DNA from: Fidelibacterota bacterium SCGC AAA160-B08 | Lineage (GTDB): Bacteria; Fidelibacterota; Marinisomatia; Marinisomatales; Marinisomataceae | Direction: 5' to 3' | DNA length: 52,411 nucleotides | Assembly (NCBI GenBank): GCA_000402755.1 | Contig: AQSD01000006.1 | Location: 1 to 52,411, forward strand | Shown: positions 1 through 9,294 of the stretch, piece after piece | How positions within the stretch are numbered: the stretch's first letter is position 1 | How the letters are laid out: each line of letters begins with the position of its first letter | Position numbers and translations under genes: made by a program | The notes under the pieces: generated by a model | The model's input: only the letters and a program-made list of their open reading frames with translations | What the model was told of the DNA's origin: nothing | The model's database searches: none

Positions 1-1299
1 AAAAGTCCAAAGAAGTTTGAAAAATTAGGTGGAAAAATTCCAAGAGGTGTATTATTGGTGGGACCTCCTGGAACCGGAAAAACTTTATTAGCTAGAGCTG
101 TAGCTGGCGAGTCTAATGTTCCATTTTTTAGTATTAGTGGCGCTGATTTTGTTGAAATGTTTGTAGGCGTAGGAGCTTCAAGAGTACGCGATCTATTTGA
201 GCAAGCAAACAAGACTGCTCCTGCTATTATATTTATAGATGAGTTAGATGCAGTAGGTCGACAAAGGGGAGCTGGATTAGGCGGAGGTCACGATGAAAGA
301 GAGCAAACCTTAAATCAATTATTGGTAGAGTTAGATGGTTTTGAAAATAGTAGTAGTGTCATTGTTATGGCTGCAACTAACAGACCAGATGTATTAGACT
401 CTGCATTATTGAGACCAGGAAGATTTGATCGTCAAGTTGTAGTAGATGTTCCTGACTTGCAAGGAAGACATGATATTCTCAAAATACATACCAAAAAAAT
501 TAAGATGAATAAAAAATCTGTTAAGCTAAAAGATATTGCAAAAGGTACACCGGGTATGGTTGGTGCTGATTTAGCAAATCTTGTTAATGAAGCAGCGCTT
601 TTAGCATCTAGAAAAAGAAAAGCTAGCGTAGACAATAACGATTTTGAAGAAGCAAAAGATAAGGTTATCATGGGAGTACAGAGAAAAAGTATGATTTTGT
701 CTGATGATGAGAAAAAAATAACAGCATATCATGAAGCTGGACATGCTGTTGTAGCTATTTTTGCTCCCGAAGCAGACCCTGTTCATAAAGTGACTATTAT
801 CCCAAGAGGAAGAGCTCTTGGTGTAACAATGCAATTACCTTTAGATGAAAAGCATGGATATTCTAAAACATATATTTTGAGCAGATTAGCAGTAATGATG
901 GGTGGAAGATCAGCTGAAGAGCTAATATTTAATGAAATTACCACTGGCGCTTCAAATGATATTGAAAGAGCTACAAGTATTGCAAGAAAAATGGTTTGTG
1001 AGTGGGGTATGAGTGATGAGCTGGGACCTATGTCATTTGGTAAAAAAAATGAAGAGATATTCCTAGGAAGAGAAATCCAATCACACAGAGACTATAGCGA
1101 ACAAACTGCTCAAAAAATAGATCATGAGGTAGTGAGTATTATTAAGAACGCACAGAAGGTTTCTCATAAAATTTTAAAAGACAATATAGACTTACTTAAC
1201 TTGATGGCTCAGCAACTACTAGAGCACGAAACAATTGATGAAAATGACATTAAATTGCTGGTTGCTGGAAAAAAACTTTCAAAAAAAATCAATAAATAG
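1..1299 (+). CDS. ftsH: ATP-dependent zinc metalloprotease FtsH (5' end outside window)
   Basis: This is a membrane-anchored AAA+ protease that degrades misfolded membrane proteins and some short-lived soluble proteins. The reading frame is open from base 1, so the N-terminal membrane helices lie upstream of the window. Visible in order are Walker A GPPGTGKT, Walker B IIFIDELDAVG, the second region of homology (ATNRPDVLDSALLRPGRFDR), and the zinc site HEAGH in AYHEAGHAVV, followed by the C-terminal peptidase domain. The ATG at base 55 lies inside the AAA domain and is not the real start. folP follows after two bases, suggesting a shared transcript. Confidence 0.97.
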   Translation, partial: KSPKKFEKLGGKIPRGVLLVGPPGTGKTLLARAVAGESNVPFFSISGADFVEMFVGVGASRVRDLFEQANKTAPAIIFIDELDAVGRQRGAGLGGGHDEREQTLNQLLVELDGFENSSSVIVMAATNRPDVLDSALLRPGRFDRQVVVDVPDLQGRHDILKIHTKKIKMNKKSVKLKDIAKGTPGMVGADLANLVNEAALLASRKRKASVDNNDFEEAKDKVIMGVQRKSMILSDDEKKITAYHEAGHAVVAIFAPEADPVHKVTIIPRGRALGVTMQLPLDEKHGYSKTYILSRLAVMMGGRSAEELIFNEITTGASNDIERATSIARKMVCEWGMSDELGPMSFGKKNEEIFLGREIQSHRDYSEQTAQKIDHEVVSIIKNAQKVSHKILKDNIDLLNLMAQQLLEHETIDENDIKLLVAGKKLSKKINK

Positions 1300-1301
1300 T
1301 A

Positions 1302-2153
1302 GTGAATATTTCCGAATTAAATGATTGGTTGTTATCAGAACATCAACAACCACTTATTATAGGAATATTAAATGTTACTCCAGACTCTTTCACCGATGGT
1401 GGTAAATTTTTAGATCATAATACTGCGGTAAATCATGCTATGGATATGATTGATAACGGTGCAGATATTATTGACATAGGCGGAGAGTCTACAAGGCCTT
1501 TCTCTGATCCTGTATCTGAAGAAGAAGAATTATCGCGTGTTATATCTGTAATACAAAAAATAAGAGAAAAAACAGATATAGTAATATCTATAGATACGAC
1601 AAAATCTGTTGTTGCTGAAAAGGCATGTGATGCAGGAGCAAATATTATTAATGATATTAGCGCCTTATCATTTGATCACCATATGATTGATACTGTTAAT
1701 AAATATGATTGCCCTATTATTTTGATGCACATGGTTGGAAATCCTAAGACAATGCAGAAAAGTCCTTCATATAGCAATATCATACCTCAAATTACTGACC
1801 ACTTACTAAGTAGAGCTAATTTTGCTTTAAGCAGTGGTGTAAAAAAACATAATATTATCTTAGATCCAGGTATTGGATTTGGCAAAACAGTAGATGATAA
1901 TTTTACCATCATAAATAATATGGATAAATTTACTAAACTTGGTTACCCAGTATTGATTGGAGCATCAAGAAAATCATTCATTGGTAAAACTTTGAATGCT
2001 CATGAAGATGATAGAATTGAGGGGACTATAGTATCTAATATTATAGCTTTTGATAGAGGATGTAAGATGTTTAGAGTTCATGATATTAAGCAGGCAAAAA
2101 GAGCACTAATTATTGCAAATAAAATTTTAAACTCAAACGCTTTAAATACTTAA
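1302..2153 (+). CDS. folP: Dihydropteroate synthase
   Basis: This enzyme condenses p-aminobenzoate with hydroxymethyl-dihydropterin diphosphate in folate synthesis. The 283-aa length is normal. The family signatures are present: NVTPDSFTDGG near residues 24-34, GGESTRP near 60-66, the INDIS strand, DPGIGFGKT, and GASRKSFIG, which holds the substrate-binding Lys near the C-terminus. I chose the GTG start at 1302 because it lies two bases after the ftsH stop and gives a normal N-terminus. There is no clear Shine-Dalgarno sequence, so translation is probably coupled to ftsH. A folP-cdaA neighbour pair is common in several bacterial groups. Confidence 0.95.
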   Translation: MNISELNDWLLSEHQQPLIIGILNVTPDSFTDGGKFLDHNTAVNHAMDMIDNGADIIDIGGESTRPFSDPVSEEEELSRVISVIQKIREKTDIVISIDTTKSVVAEKACDAGANIINDISALSFDHHMIDTVNKYDCPIILMHMVGNPKTMQKSPSYSNIIPQITDHLLSRANFALSSGVKKHNIILDPGIGFGKTVDDNFTIINNMDKFTKLGYPVLIGASRKSFIGKTLNAHEDDRIEGTIVSNIIAFDRGCKMFRVHDIKQAKRALIIANKILNSNALNT

Positions 2154-2164
2154 ATTATACTATA

Positions 2165-2941
2165 ATGAATTTATTCGAAATCAGCTTTATAAAATTTACG
2201 CTTACCGATTTATTTGATCTGGTACTTATTTCATTCATTTTCTCCTATGCATACTCTTATTTCAGGGGAACGAGAGGTGGACAAATGTTAATTGGCCTAT
2301 TAATTCTTTTTTTCGCAGGATTTATTGTAAATATTTTTGGTTTTAGAGCTACTTCATGGCTATTAAATTTATTCCAAACAGTGTGGGTAGTTGTCTTTGT
2401 TATCTTATTTCAACCAGAAATTAGAAGACTTTTAACTGCTCTTGGTCAAAATAGAATTTTAAGAAAGCTATTTCAAATTGAAAAACTTTCTATTCAGGAA
2501 GAAATTATTGCATGTATTAGTGAAATTAAGAAGAATAAATGGGGTGCTATTATTATTTTCGAAAGAGAAAATTCTCTAAAAACTGTTAGCGCTGATGGAG
2601 TAAGAATGGGTGCAGTATTTAGCCCTGAATTACTGGTCTCAATTTTTAATCCTTCCTCACCGCTGCATGATGGAGCCGTTATTATTCATAGTAATATTAT
2701 TGAAGCAGCTGCATGTATTTTGCCTTTAACAGAAAGTAAGACATTGAATCCAGAAATGGGTACGCGACATAGGGCTGCATTAGGTATTTCAGAGGAAAGT
2801 GATGCTCTTGCTTTAGTTTTATCAGAAGAAACAGGAAAAATATCTATTGCAGAGAATGGATATTTTATAAGCTCTGCACTTACTTTAGATGAATTAGGTA
2901 CTGTTTTAAAAGAAAAAATGAATGATATAGGGGACAAGTAG
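2165..2941 (+). CDS. cdaA: Diadenylate cyclase, CdaA type (c-di-AMP synthase)
   Basis: This protein makes cyclic di-AMP from two ATP at the inner membrane. The N-terminus carries about three hydrophobic helices (roughly residues 13-32, 40-60 and 65-83), followed by a DisA_N catalytic domain. The diagnostic motifs are DGA at residues 169-171 (in LHDGAVII) and RHR at 201-203 (in GTRHRAALG). The 258-aa length matches CdaA/DacA proteins. No CdaR regulator follows, unlike in Firmicutes. It lies between folP and a UbiA fusion gene with gaps of 11 and 1 bases, so it is probably in one transcript with them. Confidence 0.94.
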   Translation: MNLFEISFIKFTLTDLFDLVLISFIFSYAYSYFRGTRGGQMLIGLLILFFAGFIVNIFGFRATSWLLNLFQTVWVVVFVILFQPEIRRLLTALGQNRILRKLFQIEKLSIQEEIIACISEIKKNKWGAIIIFERENSLKTVSADGVRMGAVFSPELLVSIFNPSSPLHDGAVIIHSNIIEAAACILPLTESKTLNPEMGTRHRAALGISEESDALALVLSEETGKISIAENGYFISSALTLDELGTVLKEKMNDIGDK

Positions 2942-2942
2942 T

Positions 2943-4403
2943 ATGTTAAAAGAAAAAATTATGGATTTAATGCAGAGGTCAGATTTTATGACTCTCTCTA
3001 CTAGTGTATCAGGAAATTCATCAGCTGCAAATGTCTATTTTGCAAATGATGGTTTAGATATGTATTTTTTTACATTCAATCCGACTAGAAAAGCTGTTCA
3101 AATTAATTTTAATCCAAAAGTTCAATGCGTAGTTAGACCTGATGGAGAAGATGGAATTAAAGAGCTTCAAATTGATGGATATGCTACAAAAATAACAGAT
3201 CAATCAGAAAAAGACAAAGCTAGAGAAGCAGTATTAAAGGTTACAGAAGCTTTTTCTGAATATATGCATGACGATTTTTTAATCGCTAATGATGTAGTAG
3301 GTTATTATAAAATAAAACCAACTGTAATTAAGTATGTTGATTTCTTTGCTGACACTCAGTTTGAATGGATGGAAATTCCAGAAAATAAGCCAAGCATACC
3401 ATCAGAATTGCTTGGAGGTTTACGTAGAAGTATTCAACGCTGGATGACTGTTGTAAGAGCACCATTTTTAACTGCAACTATTGCTCCAATTTTATTAGGA
3501 TCAGCTATTGCCTATAAACAATTTGGTACATTTGATTGGTCAATTTTTTGGCTTGTATTATTAGGAGCAATATTTGCTCAATGCGGTACAAATACTATCA
3601 ATGATTATTTTGATCATAAGTCTAGAACAGACGAACTTAATAAATTAGCTAGTCCTTTTAATGGTGGATCAAGAGCAATTCAATCTGGATTGATGACGCC
3701 AGCAAATATGCTATTAGTATCCATATTGTTTTTTGGTTTTACGATTGGAATTGGTCTAGAGCTCAACAATCTTCTGTTCGGAGACTATTTTGCCATGTCC
3801 GTATTAATGTACTTGGGATTAATAGGGGTATTTCTGGGTATTATGTATACAGGTTTTTTAAAACTTGCTTATAATGGGCTTGGAGATTTAGCAGTGTTTA
3901 TAGGGTTTGGACCTTTAATGGTTTATGGTGCAGCATATATGCAAAATCAATCTGTAGACCCTTTAACAACTTTATTGTTCTCAATTCCTGTTGGAATCTT
4001 TATTGCGTTAGTTTTATTTATTAACTGTTTTCAAGACTACAATGCTGATAAAGCAGCTAATAAGAATAGCTGGGTTGTTAGATTAGCGGGTCCTGGAGAT
4101 AAAGCAAACTATAGAGCTCCATTTAAAGTATGGAAAATTTTAATGATGTTTTCATTTATGGTAATTCTTGGAGCATCTTTATATACTGGTAATTTATTTA
4201 CCTTGATAGCCTTACTTCCCTTGTTCATATTTAATTTTGCTTCAAAAAAAGGAAACAGCTGGTTAGATCAATGGGAGAAAGAAGATGCAAATCTTCAACA
4301 ACTTCCATATGAGTTGCTAATTGTTAATGTTTCTACAATCGGTATTCACTTCTTAACTGGAATATTACTCACATTAGGAATCTTGATTAGTACATGGATT
4401 TAA
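2943..4403 (+). CDS. Fusion: PNPOx-like flavin split barrel + UbiA-family prenyltransferase
   Basis: Two domains are joined in this protein. Residues 1 to about 145 look like a pyridoxamine-phosphate-oxidase-type split barrel (LMQRSDFMTLST start, then YFFTFNPTRKAVQI and a VVRPDG strand), a fold that usually binds FMN or F420. Residues from about 165 onward form a polytopic UbiA-type domain. Its two Asp motifs are NDYFDHKSRTD at residues 220-230 and DYNADKAANK at 365-374, which in this family bind Mg2+ and prenyl diphosphate. Eight or so hydrophobic helices follow the first domain. The UbiA half is most like MenA-type quinone prenyltransferases, but the substrate cannot be read from sequence. 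The last 10 bases overlap the start of prfB. Confidence 0.8.
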   Translation: MLKEKIMDLMQRSDFMTLSTSVSGNSSAANVYFANDGLDMYFFTFNPTRKAVQINFNPKVQCVVRPDGEDGIKELQIDGYATKITDQSEKDKAREAVLKVTEAFSEYMHDDFLIANDVVGYYKIKPTVIKYVDFFADTQFEWMEIPENKPSIPSELLGGLRRSIQRWMTVVRAPFLTATIAPILLGSAIAYKQFGTFDWSIFWLVLLGAIFAQCGTNTINDYFDHKSRTDELNKLASPFNGGSRAIQSGLMTPANMLLVSILFFGFTIGIGLELNNLLFGDYFAMSVLMYLGLIGVFLGIMYTGFLKLAYNGLGDLAVFIGFGPLMVYGAAYMQNQSVDPLTTLLFSIPVGIFIALVLFINCFQDYNADKAANKNSWVVRLAGPGDKANYRAPFKVWKILMMFSFMVILGASLYTGNLFTLIALLPLFIFNFASKKGNSWLDQWEKEDANLQQLPYELLIVNVSTIGIHFLTGILLTLGILISTWI

Positions 4404-5489
4404 AAGATAAATATAATTCTCTTTTAGAAAAGTTTGATCAAATCAGGAGGCATCTTTGACCTTGAAGCCAAAGATACTCACTTAAGTAATTTAAAAGATC
4501 AAATTTCAGACCCATCTTTATGGGACAATAATCAAAAAACAACATCTCTCATGAAAGAAATTTCTATGTGTGAAAAAGATATTAATCTGAGAAAAAGTTT
4601 GTCTGAAAAGGCCAGTGATATCAAAGTGATGTTTGAATTTTTAAATGATGAGCAGATAGATGAAAAAGAATTTTCAGAAGAATTAGAGTATTTTGCCACA
4701 TTAATTAAAGAATTTGAATTAAAATTAATTCTTAATTCTAGGAATGATTCTAAAGATGCTATTATTTCAATCCATCCAGGCGCAGGAGGAACAGAGAGTC
4801 AGGATTGGGCCCAAATGTTATATAGAATGTATTCTATGTGGACAGAATCCAAAGGCTTTAAATTTAATATTATTGATTTTCAAGCAGGAGATGAAGCAGG
4901 TATCAAGGATTGTACAATTGAAATTATAGGAGACTATGCATATGGATTACTCCAATCAGAAATTGGAGTACATAGATTGGTAAGAATATCACCTTTTGAT
5001 TCTAATAGTCGCAGACATACATCTTTTGCTTCAGTCTCTGTTTATCCATCGATAGATGAAAGTGTTGAAATAGAAATTAATCCCAAAGAATTGAGGATAG
5101 ATACATTTCGCTCTAGTGGGGCAGGGGGGCAACATGTAAATAAAACAGATTCTGCTATTAGAATTACTCACATACCTACTGGAACGGTTACACAGTGTCA
5201 AACTCAAAGATCCCAACATAAGAATAAGGAACAGGCCTTAAAGGTGTTAAAATCAAAGCTATATCAACTAGAAATTGAGAAGCAGGCAGAGTCTAAAAAA
5301 ATACTTGAAGGGGAAAAGAAAGATATTGCCTGGGGTAATCAAATAAGATCCTATGTTTTTCATCCATATAACATGATTAAAGATCATAGAACAAAATTTG
5401 AGGTAGGAAATGTAAAAGCTGTTATGGATGGAAATATAGATGACTTTATGTATAGTTATTTATTAGATAAAATGGAAAAAAATAAATAA
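4394..5489 (+). CDS. prfB: Peptide chain release factor 2, made by programmed +1 frameshift
   Basis: RF2 terminates translation at UGA and UAA. The real start is the ATG at 4394, inside the end of the preceding gene. Zero frame encodes 21 codons (MDLKDKYNSLLEKFDQIRRH, then L) and hits TGA at 4457-4459. A +1 shift at CTT TGA C, skipping T4457, continues with DLEAKDTHL to 5489. The coding sequence is therefore 4394-4456 joined to 4458-5489, giving 364 aa, normal for RF2. The SPF codon-recognition motif (RISPFDSNSRRH) and the catalytic GGQ at residues 244-246 (SGAGGQHVNK) are present. A start at 4434 would lose the first helix and ignore the shift. Confidence 0.95.
4445..4460 (+). promoter_or_regulatory. 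RF2 autoregulatory frameshift site
   Basis: The site has an internal Shine-Dalgarno AGGAGG at 4445-4450, a three-base spacer CAT, the slippery codon CTT at 4454-4456, then in-frame TGA and C at 4460. This has the same layout as the E. coli prfB site (SD, 3 bases, CTT TGA C). When RF2 is scarce, slow termination at TGA lets the ribosome slip +1 and make RF2. It implies that this organism reads UGA as stop and uses SD pairing. Confidence 0.95.
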
Positions 5490-5501
5490 GTTTCTTTCGA
5501 T

Positions 5502-6977
5502 ATGGAAAATAAAAGTTTAAAACAGATTATCGCAAATCGTCTAGAAAAATTAGATAAAATTCGTCAATTAGGTGTTAACCCTTATCCGTATGAATTTAAT
5601 GTTACATGCTCAACTTCAGATATTAACAAAGATAGTGTTGATAAGAAGGTCTCTGTAGCTGGAAGAGTAATGTCTCTTAGAAAGATGGGCAAAGCTGCCT
5701 TTGCTAACATTCAAGATGCTAGCGGTAGAGTTCAATTATATATTGCAAGAGATGATGTTGGTGAAGATAATTACAGTTTATTCAAATTAGTTGATATTGG
5801 AGATTTTATTGGAATTGATGGTGTAGTTTTTATTACTAAAACAGATGCACTTACCGTTAAGGCTGAAAAAGTTACTGTACTTAGTAAAAATCTAAGACCT
5901 ATTCCTGATGTCAAAGAAAAAGATGGTGAAAAATATAATTCAGTTTCAGATAAAGAGCTGAGATATAGGAAGCGCTATATTGACATGATTATTAATCCAG
6001 AAACAAAAGATAACTATATCAAAAGATTCAAAATTATTAATTCTATAAGAGAGTTTCTAAACAAGAATGGCTATATAGAGGTCGAAACACCGGTTTTACA
6101 GCCAGTTTATGGTGGAGCTAATGCTAAGCCTTTCAAAACATTCCATAATGCACTAGATCAAGAATTTTTTCTAAGAATTGCAACGGAGTTATATTTAAAG
6201 CAATTAATTGTAGGTGGGTTTGAAAAAGTTTATGAAATGTCTAAAGATTTTAGAAATGAAGGTATCGACCGAAGTCATAATCCAGAATTTACTATGCTTG
6301 AATTCTATCAAGCTTATTCAGATTATAATTTTATGATGGATTTTGTTGAAGAAATGTTCAAGAAAGTAGCAAAAGATCTAGGGCTTAAAAAAATATCATG
6401 GGATGGAAATGATATTGATTTATCTAAGAAATTTGCAAGAAAAACAATGGATGAATTAATTAAGGAACATACTGGACATTCAATAGATTTAACAGATAGT
6501 AAGGCAGTATTTGATGTCTGTAAAAAATTAGATTTAAAAGTGAAAAAAACTGATAGTCTAGCTAAAATGATTGATGAGATAATGAGAAGGAAAGTTGAAC
6601 CAAATTTAATTAACCCTACTTATGTAATGAATCATCCTGTAGAAATTTCACCGTTAGCAAAGGTGAATAGAGATGGAGACAAGGATTTTACCGAAAGATT
6701 TGAATTATTTATTGCCGGTATGGAATTTGCAAATGGATTTTCTGAATTAAATGATCCGATAGATCAAAGAAAAAGATTTGAAGATCAGTCAGCTAAAAAA
6801 GATGGCGGAGATGAAGAAGCTTTTCCTGTAGATGAAAATTTTCTAGAAGCTATAGAAATTGGAATGCCTCCAACAGCGGGCGTTGGTATTGGAATTGATC
6901 GATTAGTCATGCTGTTTATTGATACTAGGTGGATTAGAGATGCAATTATCTTCCCCACACTTAAATCTCTAAAATGA
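5502..6977 (+). CDS. lysS: Lysyl-tRNA synthetase, class II
   Basis: This enzyme charges tRNA-Lys. The 491-aa length is normal. The N-terminal OB-fold anticodon-binding domain (around SVAGRVMSLRKMGKAAFANI) is followed by the class II core. Motif 2 is in FRNEGIDRSHNPEFTMLE, and motif 3 is in GVGIGIDRLVMLF near the C-terminus. It is full length, so it is the housekeeping enzyme and not the short EpmA paralogue that modifies EF-P. It begins 12 bases after prfB. Its stop overlaps the next gene at ATGA, so it is cotranscribed with the exporter genes. Confidence 0.96.
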   Translation: MENKSLKQIIANRLEKLDKIRQLGVNPYPYEFNVTCSTSDINKDSVDKKVSVAGRVMSLRKMGKAAFANIQDASGRVQLYIARDDVGEDNYSLFKLVDIGDFIGIDGVVFITKTDALTVKAEKVTVLSKNLRPIPDVKEKDGEKYNSVSDKELRYRKRYIDMIINPETKDNYIKRFKIINSIREFLNKNGYIEVETPVLQPVYGGANAKPFKTFHNALDQEFFLRIATELYLKQLIVGGFEKVYEMSKDFRNEGIDRSHNPEFTMLEFYQAYSDYNFMMDFVEEMFKKVAKDLGLKKISWDGNDIDLSKKFARKTMDELIKEHTGHSIDLTDSKAVFDVCKKLDLKVKKTDSLAKMIDEIMRRKVEPNLINPTYVMNHPVEISPLAKVNRDGDKDFTERFELFIAGMEFANGFSELNDPIDQRKRFEDQSAKKDGGDEEAFPVDENFLEAIEIGMPPTAGVGIGIDRLVMLFIDTRWIRDAIIFPTLKSLK

Positions 6978-8146
6978 AATTAGTTTTTCTTGTTTTAAGA
7001 AGACTATTTTTCTCATCACAAAGTAATTTTCTCTTCAAAATTACCAACATTGTTTCAATTATAAGTTTAGCTCTTGGTATAGCTTCTTTAAATGTTGTCT
7101 TAGGTGCAGTTGATGGATTTGAGAGTAAGGTATCTGAGAAGTTATCTTCTATCAATGGCTATGCAAGTATTAATCACTTATTTGAAGATGATTTTTTAGT
7201 TGACGAATCAGGATTGCCTAACTTTTACAACAACTATAAGTCTAAGCTAGTTCCTTATATCGAAAAACCAGCAATTCTTAAATCAAAATATAGTAGTAGT
7301 AATGTGATAATATATGGTCTAGATAATAACAATTTTAAAGATTTTGATTTATTTAGTAGTCTTAATGCTGAGCTAGAAACTATTAGTGATAATGATATTA
7401 TTATTGGAAGTGCTCTTGCAAAAAATCTCAATTTATCGATAGGGGATGAGATTGTTATTTTTAATCCATTTATTTCAAAAAGAACATTAGAAAGAAATAA
7501 ACTTTTATTTCTAGAAATAAAGGAAATATATCATTCTGGTATAGATGACTATGATTCAAGGTTGGTATTTATTCCTATGAATACAGTCCAATCTTACTTT
7601 GATTTAAATAATAGTATCAGTGGTTGGATGAGTTTCGATCCTTTCTTAGATATAAAAGATATTGATTACCCATTTTATCAATTAAGTGTAAAGGATAGAC
7701 ATAGCGATTTATTTGAATGGATTGATACACAGCAATGGCCAATTATTTTTATTTTTAGTCTAATTGCATTAGTATCCTATTTTAATTTGATGGGATCGAT
7801 AAATATTCTTTTTTATGAGAAGAGATTTAATTTGGCAATTATGAAGACATACGGTATGTCAAATAAAAAATTGTCAGTAATATTTATTATCCAGGGAGTT
7901 GTTTTAGCGTTCATTGGAGCAATGCTCGGGATTTTATTGTCTCTATTCGTTATTTTTATACAAGAGAAATTTCATTTTATATCTTTGGCTGAAAATATTT
8001 ATTTCGTTAGTTATTTACCGATAATATTTAGCGCCAATAACGCTGCTTATACATTATTGTTTAGTCTTATATGCAGTATATTATTTTCAGGTATTTCCTT
8101 GGTGTATCTTTTATCTATTAATCCATCTAAAATTTTAAAAAACTAA
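6974..8146 (+). CDS. ABC transporter permease, LolC/LolE family (first of two)
   Basis: This is an inner-membrane permease of the lipoprotein-releasing LolCDE type, which moves lipoproteins from the inner membrane to the periplasmic carrier. It has one membrane helix near residues 23-46, a large periplasmic domain, and three C-terminal helices (about 253-280, 300-330 and 350-385), the MacB/FtsX-like layout. The start overlaps the lysS stop (ATGA), and the stop shares bases with the next permease (TAATG). With the following two genes it forms a two-permease plus one-ATPase exporter. I cannot say from sequence which permease is the LolC and which the LolE equivalent. Confidence 0.82.
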   Translation: MKLVFLVLRRLFFSSQSNFLFKITNIVSIISLALGIASLNVVLGAVDGFESKVSEKLSSINGYASINHLFEDDFLVDESGLPNFYNNYKSKLVPYIEKPAILKSKYSSSNVIIYGLDNNNFKDFDLFSSLNAELETISDNDIIIGSALAKNLNLSIGDEIVIFNPFISKRTLERNKLLFLEIKEIYHSGIDDYDSRLVFIPMNTVQSYFDLNNSISGWMSFDPFLDIKDIDYPFYQLSVKDRHSDLFEWIDTQQWPIIFIFSLIALVSYFNLMGSINILFYEKRFNLAIMKTYGMSNKKLSVIFIIQGVVLAFIGAMLGILLSLFVIFIQEKFHFISLAENIYFVSYLPIIFSANNAAYTLLFSLICSILFSGISLVYLLSINPSKILKN

Positions 8147-9294
8147 TGAATATAATTTTTCTAATAGCAAAACGTTTTTTAATCCCAAGAAATATGTTAG
8201 AGGGAGGTATCATCAATATCATATCTTTCTTAGGTCTATTCATTGGTTCTATGTCAATTATTTTATCAGTAGCAGTTCTTAATGGATTTCAAGGTATTCT
8301 GGAAGATGAAACAAGAAAGATATATGGAGATTATGCTATAATTAATTTTGATTACAATGAAGACAAAGAACTGGTAGAAAAATTTGAAAAAAATGGTATT
8401 AAATATGCACCATATTATGAAGAAGAATTTTTTATATCAAAAAATAAAAAACAATCATTAGTAAATCTAAAAACTGTCGACAATTTAAGATTTCATAATT
8501 TTTATGATTTAGAATTAATTGAAGAAAATAAAAATCTAAATCATGGAGAAGCTATTATTGGAAAATCTTTAGCCGATAAAATGGATCTCAGTATTGGTGA
8601 TTCAATATCAATTTATAGTACGAATCTTAATATGAGCTATTTAGCGATGCCCTCTACTAAGGAATTAATTATAAAGAACATTTTTCAGAATCGAATATTA
8701 AGATCTGATGAGTTTTTAGTTTTTACAGTATCTAGAGAATATAATCTTTCTAATAATAAGTTTACTCATATCGAAATGATTGGGACTATAGATGGTATGA
8801 TTTTAAAAGAAAATAAAAATATTATTTCATGGAAAGAAAGAAACAGACAGCTATTCGATGCTACTGAAATTGAAAAGAAAATTACCTTTTTTACATTATT
8901 TCTTATCATCGTTGTAGCTTCATTTAACCTATCTTCTTCTGTGATGCAAATTGCGACTAAGAAAACAAGAGAAATGGCAATTTTAAGTACTTTTGGAATG
9001 AGTAAAAATAGTATCTCTAGTATATTTTTGGTCTATGGTTATTTATTAGCAACTTCTGCTATAGTTTCTGGTATTTTATTTGCGCTATTAATTATATATA
9101 TACAGAACACATTGGGAGTCTTTGTGCTAAATCCTGAATTCTACTTGGTCAGTATATTGCCTATGGAAATTAGTGTTAAAGATATTTCTTTATTGTTATT
9201 TTACTCTATGATAATTATTGGATTATTTGCAACATTACCTTTAATGTTTATTAAAAAAATACGTCCTATTGAATTGATAAATAAAAATATATGA
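8146..9294 (+). CDS. ABC transporter permease, LolC/LolE family (second of two)
   Basis: This is a paralogue-like partner of the preceding permease, at 382 aa. It has an N-terminal helix near residues 20-45 (IINIISFLGLFIGSMSIILS), a periplasmic domain with the GKSLADKMDLSIGDSISIY stretch typical of this family, and three C-terminal helices from about 245 onward. REMAILSTFGMSKNSI is the cytoplasmic coupling loop conserved in LolC/E. It overlaps both neighbours by one to four bases. The two distinct permease genes argue for a heterodimer like LolC-LolE over the single-permease LolF form. Confidence 0.82.
   Translation: MNIIFLIAKRFLIPRNMLEGGIINIISFLGLFIGSMSIILSVAVLNGFQGILEDETRKIYGDYAIINFDYNEDKELVEKFEKNGIKYAPYYEEEFFISKNKKQSLVNLKTVDNLRFHNFYDLELIEENKNLNHGEAIIGKSLADKMDLSIGDSISIYSTNLNMSYLAMPSTKELIIKNIFQNRILRSDEFLVFTVSREYNLSNNKFTHIEMIGTIDGMILKENKNIISWKERNRQLFDATEIEKKITFFTLFLIIVVASFNLSSSVMQIATKKTREMAILSTFGMSKNSISSIFLVYGYLLATSAIVSGILFALLIIYIQNTLGVFVLNPEFYLVSILPMEISVKDISLLLFYSMIIIGLFATLPLMFIKKIRPIELINKNI

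Noticed and set aside
4434..4457. RF2 starting at the non-ATG codon at 4434
   Set aside because: The upstream ATG frame plus a perfect CTT TGA C frameshift site explains the full-length protein far better.
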